The position numbers and the translations under genes are program-made. Shown here piece after piece: positions 1 to 4,155 of a stretch of 5,138 nt of DNA. The stretch comes from an uncultured Eudoraea sp. Its GTDB lineage: Bacteria; Bacteroidota; Bacteroidia; Flavobacteriales; Flavobacteriaceae. The stretch is taken from contig CAJQNH010000180.1 in the NCBI GenBank assembly GCA_905479615.1, positions 1-5,138 of the forward strand, given 5' to 3'. Under the pieces are notes generated by a model. That model saw only the letters and a program-made list of their open reading frames with translations. It was not told the origin of the DNA and ran no database searches. Every line of letters starts with the position of its first letter. Position 1 is the first letter of the stretch.

Positions 1-660
1 AATCCGGGGTTTATCTATCTCTTCAATAATGTATGAGGCAGCATTCCAGCCGGTATAAGAATAACTCACATATACAAAAGCTATGGCAAAGGAAGGGGTT
101 AAAACCTCCACCGTCCAGGAATTGGAAAAGTTGAGTGCGGAATCACTTTGGGTAAAGTAAAGCCCTGTATGTATTAGAAAAAGGATCAATAAGACTTTAA
201 ACCAACTGGCATAGGACTGAAATTTGCTAGTGACATTAAGGCTTAGAGAGTGTATAACCGATATTATTAGTATTGCAGTAACGGCCAAAAAAGTGTTATT
301 AACCTGCAAAACGTTTCCTAAATAGGCGCCCAAAGCCATGGCGGCAAGGGCCACCGGGGCTGCGAATCCGACTGTAAGTGAAACCCAGCCTGAAAGATAT
401 CCGACTAATGGATTAAACAATTTGGAAAGAAATATATACTCCCCGCCAGATTTATTAATGGCACTTCCTATCTCTGCGTAGCAAAATGCCCCCGCAAGGG
501 CCATAACACCCCCCAATGACCAAAGCAATAGAATAGACCACGTATTTGTCACATCCTGAAGCTGAAACCCCAGACTTGTAAAAACACCGGTCCCAATCAT
601 ATTGGCTACGACAAGTGCCGCACCTACTTTCCAGCCAATCTTGTTTGTCGTCTTACTCAG
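1..660 (-). CDS. APC-family amino-acid permease, N-terminal part (cut by window edge)
   Basis: Inner-membrane secondary transporter of the amino acid-polyamine-organocation superfamily; the substrate cannot be told from this fragment. 220 codons are present, roughly half of the usual 430-480 residues. Residues 12-30 form helix 1 with the unwound-helix signature IGTGVF (22-27), which in this superfamily contacts the substrate backbone. Helix 2 follows (about 39-60), leading into CYAEIGSAINKSGGEY, the typical 'Y-x-E-x-G-x-x-x-P/N-x-x-G-G-x-Y' region. Further hydrophobic helices are visible, including the segment ending VYVSYSYTGWNAA near 195-210, and the fragment ends at EEIDKPRI. Start choice: the frame is closed upstream by TAA (664-666), and no ATG, GTG or TTG occurs before codon 21, which lies inside helix 1. 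The CTG at 658-660 gives the natural-looking N-terminus (M)SKTTNKIGW. The gene lies downstream of a terminator, so it is probably transcribed separately from the gene at 766-1470. Family call is firm; start is less so. Confidence 0.9.
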   Translation of the reverse strand, partial: MSKTTNKIGWKVGAALVVANMIGTGVFTSLGFQLQDVTNTWSILLLWSLGGVMALAGAFCYAEIGSAINKSGGEYIFLSKLFNPLVGYLSGWVSLTVGFAAPVALAAMALGAYLGNVLQVNNTFLAVTAILIISVIHSLSLNVTSKFQSYASWFKVLLILFLIHTGLYFTQSDSALNFSNSWTVEVLTPSFAIAFVYVSYSYTGWNAASYIIEEIDKPRI

Positions 661-721
661 GGTTTATCGGATTTAAGTGGTAATTCTAATGATTATTTTA
701 TTTTGGCAATTATGAATATAA

Positions 722-748
722 AAAAACCCCTTCAAATAAGGGGTTTTT
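722..748 (-). terminator. Intrinsic terminator of the gene at 766-1470
   Basis: An 11-bp perfect stem (aaaaacccctt at 722-732 pairing with aaggggttttt at 738-748) closes a 5-nt loop. Read on the minus strand the hairpin ends in a run of T. It begins 17 nt after the stop codon at 766-768 and separates this gene from the permease gene. Confidence 0.88.
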
Positions 749-765
749 ACTTTAATATAAATCTT

Positions 766-1470
766 TTACCATTGTCCCAGACGAACCCGGGTACTGGATC
801 TTATTAATTTGACATCCCCACCTGATTCCCGGGATTCCTGCCATGCCTTTTGAAAGGCCTTTTTGTTTTCCTCCGGCACCAATTCAAACACACCTCCTAT
901 AGCCGCTTTAAAATCTTTAAATCCGGTAACTAAATAGTGTGTTTCTCCCTCCGGAGAATGTCCGGAATTAATTTGTCCTAAAAATATCAATCTGCCCTTG
1001 GGATTATGTTTTGAATTGAATGCTTTAAAAGAAGCAGCATAAGCTGCCGGGTCAGAAACATGACTTAAAAACAACCGCCTGACCGGGTATTCTTCATTTT
1101 CATCGCCGTAGATTGCGATGCCATTACCCATAGAAGAACTAAACCCGTCTTTAATATGTTGGTTCAGTCTTGTCAAAAATAAGGACCAGGTATCACTTGG
1201 GCCTGAGGAATATTGCTTTCCAAGAGCATCTAAAGAACCTGAAAAAACAATTGAATGGGTAAAATTATTCCCGCTATCATTAAAGTGGTTTTCCCAAAGG
1301 CTAACAGTAACACCTTCCTGTTTATGTGCCTTAAAATAATCATCTGTAAGTTTAAGTACTGTTGCCGCATTATGCGGTTCTACAATAAAATTGTAACTGG
1401 TCCAATAGGTTTCCTGTGAACTTAGTTGAAGCACAAAAAATAACATTAAAAAAGGAAATAGTTTTTTCAT
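766..1470 (-). CDS. Exported protein of unknown function, tandem ferredoxin-like type (paralogue A)
   Basis: I do not recognise a named family. The 234-residue product begins with a signal peptide (KK, then hydrophobic residues 4-15, likely cut near LSS|QE at 18-19). No lipobox cysteine is seen, so it is probably soluble in the periplasm or secreted. The mature part looks like two beta-alpha-beta-beta halves. Half 1 is about 22-85 (strand YNFIVEP, helix ATVLKLTDDYFKAH, strands VTVSLWENHF and THSIVFSGSL). Half 2 is about 130-195 (strand RRLFLSHV, helix DPAAYAASFKAF, strands RLIFLGQINSG and THYLVTGF). Motifs shared with the neighbour at 1751-2461 are ENHFNDS (60-66), THSI (71-74), DTWxLFLTR (93-101), NSGxSPxGETH (168-178), GFKDFK (183-188) and a C-terminal LGxW. 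Histidines 49, 62, 72 and 178 are shared. The gene has its own upstream block and terminator. ATG at 1468-1470 is chosen because it gives an intact signal peptide. Two-half fold is inference from pattern; dimeric alpha/beta barrel relatives include enzymes and ligand binders. Confidence 0.88.
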   Translation of the reverse strand: MKKLFPFLMLFFVLQLSSQETYWTSYNFIVEPHNAATVLKLTDDYFKAHKQEGVTVSLWENHFNDSGNNFTHSIVFSGSLDALGKQYSSGPSDTWSLFLTRLNQHIKDGFSSSMGNGIAIYGDENEEYPVRRLFLSHVSDPAAYAASFKAFNSKHNPKGRLIFLGQINSGHSPEGETHYLVTGFKDFKAAIGGVFELVPEENKKAFQKAWQESRESGGDVKLIRSSTRVRLGQW

Positions 1471-1476
1471 TTTATC

Positions 1477-1482
1477 TGGTTT
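1477..1482 (-). promoter_or_regulatory. AAACCA leader hexamer, 6 nt before the start codon
   Basis: The minus strand reads AAACCA-N6-ATG. No Shine-Dalgarno sequence is present. The same hexamer lies 7 nt before the starts of the other two unrecognised exported proteins (start codons at 2461 and 2880), which supports the start choice here. A role in translation initiation is inference; A-rich, SD-less leaders are usual in Bacteroidota. Confidence 0.4.
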
Positions 1483-1495
1483 TATGGTTATCTCT

Positions 1496-1525
1496 ATAAG
1501 GTAGTTAAAAAAAATTATATTTAAG
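1496..1525 (-). promoter_or_regulatory. Promoter-like block of paralogue A
   Basis: About 28 bp here closely match the block at 2490-2518 upstream of the paralogous gene: the minus strand shares CTTAA..TAT, a T-run and then TTAACTACCTT. TACCTTAT (1496-1503) is a partial match (4 of 6 fixed bases) to the Bacteroidota -7 box TAnnTTTG, and sits 25 nt before the start codon. A clear -33 TTTG is not seen. Conservation in an otherwise diverged non-coding stretch suggests function, though recent duplication alone could also explain it. Confidence 0.5.
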
Positions 1526-1703
1526 AATAAAGCATTAAAAATCAGTAATATACATCTATTTAAGACTTATAAGGCTTGCATTTTTAATCCTGAGATCTTA
1601 GTAATGCAGAATCGGGTAGCAGGATAAACTGTCACTTTCTGAAAAACTTGGACGTATTAGACATTTCCTTGTATTTTATATCCAAAACATTTGAAGCGAG
1701 AAT

Positions 1704-1732
1704 AAAAAACCCCTTTGTTTAGAAAGGGGTTT
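1704..1732 (-). terminator. Intrinsic terminator of the gene at 1751-2461
   Basis: A 10-bp perfect stem (aaacccc ttt at 1707-1716 with aaaggggttt at 1723-1732) closes a 6-nt loop, followed on the minus strand by a T-run (1704-1709). It begins 18 nt after the stop at 1751-1753. Same CCCC/GGGG core and same spacing as the terminator at 722-748. It makes the two paralogous genes separate transcription units. Confidence 0.88.
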
Positions 1733-1750
1733 CATTTTAAAAAGATGTTA

Positions 1751-2461
1751 TTACCATTTGCCCAGAAGTATCCTGGTACCATTTCGGATCACTTGTACGC
1801 CTCCATTGGTTTCACCAAATTCTTTCCAGGCTTTTCTTCGGGCTTCAACCTGATCCGGGCTAAGAAGGGCATCAATGCCTGCCATAGCGGATTTAAAATC
1901 TTTATAGCCCTGAATAACCATATGGGTTTCACCATGCGGTGAACGGCCAGAATTGACACTACCTAAAACGGTTAACCTGACATCTGATTTAAACTTGGAA
2001 AAATACTTTTTCCGGGCGGCCTGAAAGGCGTTATTATCTGCAACTTTAAGGTAAAGATAATGCTGTATAGGCCAAACATCATTGGCTGCATCAGCCCCGT
2101 ATGTTGCAATACCTTGCCCCAAAGTAGAACTAAATGAGCTCTTGATAAGGCTATTCACTCTTGTCAAAAATAAGTCCCATGTATCGTTCTGTTCTCCTGA
2201 GTATTGAGCCCCCATGGCTTCCAGGGAACCAGAGAATCCAATGGAGTGTGTGTAATTATTATCACTATCATTAAAATGGTTTTCAAAAAAGCGAACAGTA
2301 ACACCATCCTGTTTGTGTTCCTTAAAATAATCTTCTACCAGTTTTAATACCGCGGCCTCATTTTGAGGTTCAACAGTAAAATTATAGTAGGTCCAATAGA
2401 ATTCCTGGGCATTGGCAGAAATAGCAACAAAGAATAGCGCATAAAGAATTAATTTTTTCAT
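1751..2461 (-). CDS. Exported protein of unknown function, tandem ferredoxin-like type (paralogue B)
   Basis: Not a family I can name. The product has 236 residues. The signal peptide is clear: KK, hydrophobic 4-14, and a consensus A-x-A cut (ANA|QE at 18-19), with no lipobox. By hand alignment it matches the product of 766-1470 at about 68% over residues 19-122 and about 41% over the last 100 residues, with no gap in the first half. Two beta-alpha-beta-beta halves are suggested: about 22-85 (YNFTVEP, AAVLKLVEDYFKEH, VTVRFFENHF, THSIGFSGSL) and about 133-197 (HYLYLKV, NAFQAARKKYFSK, RLTVLGSVNSG, THMVIQGYKDFK). Invariant residues between the copies include H49, H62, H72 and H180, the ENHFNDS run (60-66), DTW (93-95) and SGxSPxGETH (171-180). 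ATG at 2459-2461 is supported by the signal peptide and by the shared leader. Its regulation may be like that of its paralogue because the upstream blocks match. Fold assignment is inference; catalytic or binding role unknown. Confidence 0.88.
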   Translation of the reverse strand: MKKLILYALFFVAISANAQEFYWTYYNFTVEPQNEAAVLKLVEDYFKEHKQDGVTVRFFENHFNDSDNNYTHSIGFSGSLEAMGAQYSGEQNDTWDLFLTRVNSLIKSSFSSTLGQGIATYGADAANDVWPIQHYLYLKVADNNAFQAARKKYFSKFKSDVRLTVLGSVNSGRSPHGETHMVIQGYKDFKSAMAGIDALLSPDQVEARRKAWKEFGETNGGVQVIRNGTRILLGKW

Positions 2462-2468
2462 TTTATGT

Positions 2469-2474
2469 TGGTTT
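2469..2474 (-). promoter_or_regulatory. AAACCA leader hexamer, 7 nt before the start codon
   Basis: The minus strand reads AAACCA-N7-ATG ahead of the gene at 1751-2461, with no Shine-Dalgarno sequence. It matches the leaders at 1477-1482 and 2867-2872. Function in initiation is inferred only from this recurrence. Confidence 0.4.
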
Positions 2475-2489
2475 AAAGTTATTACCCAA

Positions 2490-2518
2490 AAAAGGTAGTT
2501 AAAAAAATTGATATTAAG
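2490..2518 (-). promoter_or_regulatory. Promoter-like block of paralogue B
   Basis: TACCTTTT on the minus strand (2490-2497) matches the Bacteroidota -7 box TAnnTTTG at 5 of 6 fixed bases and lies 28 nt before the start codon. The 27 bp from 2492 to 2518 match the block at 1498-1525 with a 1-bp length difference in the T-run. No good -33 TTTG is visible at 19-21 nt upstream, so an activator may be needed; that is inference. Confidence 0.52.
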
Positions 2519-2548
2519 CCTTAAAAAGGTCTAAAAAACAGTATCCTG

Positions 2549-2560
2549 GAGCTATAGCTC
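2549..2560. repeat. 12-bp perfect palindrome GAGCTATAGCTC
   Basis: Self-complementary over all 12 bases. It lies about 30 bp upstream of the promoter-like block at 2490-2518, a position open to an operator or activator site. The paralogous gene at 766-1470 has no copy of it upstream. Could be chance. Confidence 0.35.
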
Positions 2561-2734
2561 TTTTATAAATGGTTTGTCATTTTCGGGAGATTATCCCTGC
2601 CGGTAATTAAAGACCTCTGTCTTAGCCCGCAGGGCGATCTAATTTAGGGTACAGGCTATGAAACCGTTGAGCCCTGTAAACCGAATAACGAACTTCCATA
2701 TTCTGTATGATTACATTCCATAATTTATTCATTA

Positions 2735-2814
2735 ATAAATCCTTTGATAAGAAAATAATGTATTTCGGACATATTTACAGTAGTTTGGTCATAGCTCGTT
2801 ATGATAAATCCTTT
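2735..2814 (+). repeat. Pair of 11-bp direct repeats (ATAAATCCTTT)
   Basis: Exact copies at 2735-2745 and 2804-2814, starting 69 bp apart, both upstream of the -7 candidate of the gene at 2880-3641. Both are followed by a TAA-containing A/T stretch. Possible regulator half-sites, but an AT-rich 11-mer pair within 420 bp may arise by chance. Confidence 0.3.
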
Positions 2815-2842
2815 CTAATCAGTATCATTAGCATACTTGCTG

Positions 2843-2850
2843 TATCTTTT
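2843..2850 (+). promoter_or_regulatory. -7 box candidate for the gene at 2880-3641
   Basis: TATCTTTT matches TAnnTTTG at 5 of 6 fixed bases and lies 29 nt before the ATG at 2880, the same distance seen for the two minus-strand paralogues. It implies a start of transcription near 2857. That would lie downstream of the alternative TTG at 2850, arguing against the longer protein. No convincing -33 TTTG. Confidence 0.4.
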
Positions 2851-2866
2851 TGTATTTACTAACTAA

Positions 2867-2872
2867 AAACCA
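2867..2872 (+). promoter_or_regulatory. AAACCA leader hexamer, 7 nt before the start codon
   Basis: AAACCA-N7-ATG precedes the gene at 2880-3641, as in the leaders at 1477-1482 and 2469-2474. It supports ATG 2880 as the true start. No Shine-Dalgarno sequence is present. Confidence 0.4.
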
Positions 2873-2879
2873 ATTAATT

Positions 2880-3641
2880 ATGAAACGTATTTTAACATTA
2901 CTGCTTATTTTAATGTTTGCATTACCCGGCTATTCTCAAACAAATCCGAATTGGGAATATTACAGGACCATGCGGTGGAAGGCGAAAACCGGACAGGTAG
3001 ATGATTTTAAAAAAGCCGCTGCTAAAAAGACTCAAATGTTCAATAACAGCCCTGAAAATGCCATTGTTACATATCAAATAATGACGGGTTCAGATCAGGG
3101 TATGTTCGAAAGGGTTCTTGTAGGAAGGACATTAGACAACCTCTATAATGCCGATAACAAGAAAGAATTGGATTATTGGGCCAAAAACGTTTCGCAATTT
3201 GCGGAGAACCCCGAAGGTGGTAAAATTTGGTGGCGGATTAAAAACTGGAGCGCAAATTGGGAAGAAGGCGGCACCCCCAGCAAATATATGGATGTACAAA
3301 TAATAATGATTAAAACGGCCAACACTAGTGATTTTAGGCGATATATGACCCGCCGTATGACTATAATAAAAGAGAATTCTACCAGGAAGATAGCTGTTTT
3401 TAAAATTAGCTCGGGAAGTCAGTTAGGGGAATTTAGGATTATCACCTTTTTTGACGATCCAATGAAAGCCATGGGTGAATGGAAGTCAGAGGATTTTAAT
3501 TTTGAAGATGCTTACAACGAGAAATATGGGTATAACGCTTATATGACAGATAGAGATCTTTATACAAAAGCCTTCGAAATTTATGGAAACCTTGTGGAAA
3601 CGCATAAGCTAGTCCCTGAAATGTCATTTATGGGGAACTAA
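2880..3641 (+). CDS. Exported protein of unknown function, remote relative of the A/B pair (protein C)
   Basis: I do not recognise a named family. The 253-residue product starts with a signal peptide (KR, hydrophobic 4-14, likely cut GYS|QT at 19-20) and has no lipobox. Two alpha/beta halves are suggested. Half 1 is about 26-90 (strand EYYRTMRWK, helix QVDDFKKAAAKKTQMF, strands AIVTYQIMTG and FERVLVGRTLDNLY). A tryptophan-rich linker follows (W100, W117, W118, W123, W127). Half 2 is about 136-201 (strand YMDVQIIMIK, helix TSDFRRYMTRRMTIIK, strands IAVFKISSGS and FRIITFFDD). SSGSQLGE (177-184) followed by FxDxxxAxG lines up with NSGxSPxGETH ... FKDFKxAxxG in the two minus-strand paralogues, but the conserved histidines are absent. 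ATG 2880 is chosen over an in-frame TTG at 2850, which would put ten polar residues before the signal peptide. Monocistronic, with a strong terminator downstream. The kinship is inference from hand alignment. Confidence 0.88.
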   Translation: MKRILTLLLILMFALPGYSQTNPNWEYYRTMRWKAKTGQVDDFKKAAAKKTQMFNNSPENAIVTYQIMTGSDQGMFERVLVGRTLDNLYNADNKKELDYWAKNVSQFAENPEGGKIWWRIKNWSANWEEGGTPSKYMDVQIIMIKTANTSDFRRYMTRRMTIIKENSTRKIAVFKISSGSQLGEFRIITFFDDPMKAMGEWKSEDFNFEDAYNEKYGYNAYMTDRDLYTKAFEIYGNLVETHKLVPEMSFMGN

Positions 3642-3694
3642 GGCCTCAAAGCATCTTTTATATAGGTCTTTCTAAAGAGAATTGGACCAAACAT

Positions 3695-3726
3695 AAAAAT
3701 CCGGATTTTATAAAATCCGGATTTTT
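3695..3726. terminator. Perfect 16-bp inverted repeat, probable two-way terminator
   Basis: aaaaatccggatttta (3695-3710) is followed immediately by its exact reverse complement (3711-3726). The hairpin has a CCGG core pairing with CCGG and ends in TTTTTT on the plus strand (3722-3727) and TTTTT on the minus strand. It lies 53 nt after the stop at 3641 and 64 nt after the end of the minus-strand small gene at 3791, so it can stop transcription from both convergent sides. Each arm also holds its own short palindrome around CCGG. Confidence 0.85.
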
Positions 3727-3790
3727 TATATCTTACATTTAATAAGGAAATGCAGTGGATTATAAATAAATAATAATTGGAAATCCAAAA

Positions 3791-3967
3791 CTACCTTGAA
3801 GCAACAATTGTATCCAAATCACCCATGGATGAAGCTAATATATGCTCGGCCTTAACAAGTAAATCGGGCAGATATTCGTTATATAAAACGACGACCAAAG
3901 TAATCAAAATTACAGATAGTACTCCTGTTAGAATTCGGGATGCAAATAAGTGTTCTGAAGCTTTCAT
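3791..3967 (-). CDS. Small single-pass membrane protein (58 aa), hypothetical
   Basis: I do not recognise this protein. ATG at 3965-3967 opens a 58-codon frame ending in TAG at 3791-3793. Residues 1-10 are MKASEHLFAS. Residues 12-29 (ILTGVLSVILITLVVVLY) are a clean transmembrane helix. The rest is a helix-compatible tail beginning NEYLPDLLVKAEHI and ending IVASR. With R11 before the helix and E31/D35 after it, an N-in orientation with the tail outside is suggested. Evidence for reality: amino-acid composition is that of a membrane protein, a good promoter candidate lies just upstream (3995-4026), and a two-way terminator lies downstream (3695-3726). The opposite strand carries a 70-codon TTG-started frame (3777-3989) with no recognisable features, which I treat as its shadow. 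Function unknown; a role as a small regulator or subunit is only possible, not shown. Confidence 0.55.
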   Translation of the reverse strand: MKASEHLFASRILTGVLSVILITLVVVLYNEYLPDLLVKAEHILASSMGDLDTIVASR

Positions 3968-3994
3968 GCGGATTGAGCGATATGGTTAGTTGCT

Positions 3995-4026
3995 TAAATA
4001 TAATAAAAAAATGAGTATTTAACAAA
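3995..4026 (-). promoter_or_regulatory. Bacteroidota-type promoter of the small membrane-protein gene
   Basis: The minus strand reads TTTG (4023-4026), 20 nt, then TATATTTA (3995-4002). This fits the -33 TTTG / -7 TAnnTTTG layout with its usual 19-21-nt spacing; only the last -7 base deviates. It predicts transcription starting near 3988 and a leader of about 20 nt before the ATG at 3967. The spacer is very A/T-rich, so chance matches are possible. Confidence 0.5.
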
Positions 4027-4096
4027 TTCTTAACATGTTTTGTTCACGGGTATTCCTGAGACGACTCCTATGAAGTACCTGGATATATTTTTTATT

Positions 4097-4120
4097 TAGC
4101 CGGCTAGTTAATTGAATTAA
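4097..4120. repeat. Two short palindromes upstream of the oxidoreductase gene
   Basis: TAGCCGGCTA (4097-4106) and TTAATTGAATTAA (4108-4120) are both perfect and nearly adjacent. They lie 36-59 nt before the ATG at 4156, between a TATATTTT box (4084-4091) and the gene. They could be operator sites, or the first could be a small hairpin. Function is not shown. Confidence 0.35.
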
Positions 4121-4155
4121 TTCTTAAGTTTATACACATTGAAAAAATCATTACT

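Larger units (their letters stand above)
2519..2842. other. Divergent intergenic region without a supported gene
   Basis: This is the core of the 418-bp gap between divergent genes. I find no reading frame with coding character on either strand; the longest frames are about 21 codons. It holds a 12-bp perfect palindrome GAGCTATAGCTC (2549-2560), a GC-richer patch with cccgcaggg (around 2627-2636), a weak inverted repeat tacaggct / agccctgta (2650-2657 and 2670-2678, one bulge), and an 11-bp direct repeat ATAAATCCTTT (2735-2745 and 2804-2814). The region probably carries control sites for the genes on either side; none is identified. Confidence 0.5.

Noticed and set aside
1118..1339. 73-codon plus-strand frame
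   Set aside because: Lies entirely inside the minus-strand exported-protein gene at 766-1470, with no own promoter or protein-like features; a shadow.
1526..1703. Possible gene remnant between the two paralogues (minus-strand stretch around 1575-1645 with a short open frame)
   Set aside because: The open stretch is about 23 codons and I cannot match it to any family; not enough to call a pseudogene or repeat.
1715..1942. 75-codon plus-strand frame
   Set aside because: Starts inside the terminator hairpin of the minus-strand gene at 1751-2461 and overlaps its conserved C-terminal coding region; a shadow.
2658..2723. 21-codon plus-strand frame beginning ATGAAACCG
   Set aside because: Very short, no promoter at a fitting distance, no recognisable feature; chance frames of this length are expected.
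2850..2879. Longer start (TTG at 2850) for the gene at 2880-3641
   Set aside because: It would put ten residues before a perfect signal peptide start (MKRILTLLLIL) and overlaps the candidate -7 box; ATG 2880 also has the shared AAACCA leader.
3777..3989. A 70-codon plus-strand frame starting with TTG
   Set aside because: No signal, motif or hydrophobic pattern is recognisable, the start is weak, and the complementary strand encodes a more protein-like membrane helix with promoter and terminator.
4125..4142. TTG-N18-TACACATTG as a promoter for the oxidoreductase gene
   Set aside because: The -7 match is poor and would leave a leader of under 10 nt; the upstream TATATTTT (4084-4091) lacks a -33 partner, so no promoter is called for this gene.
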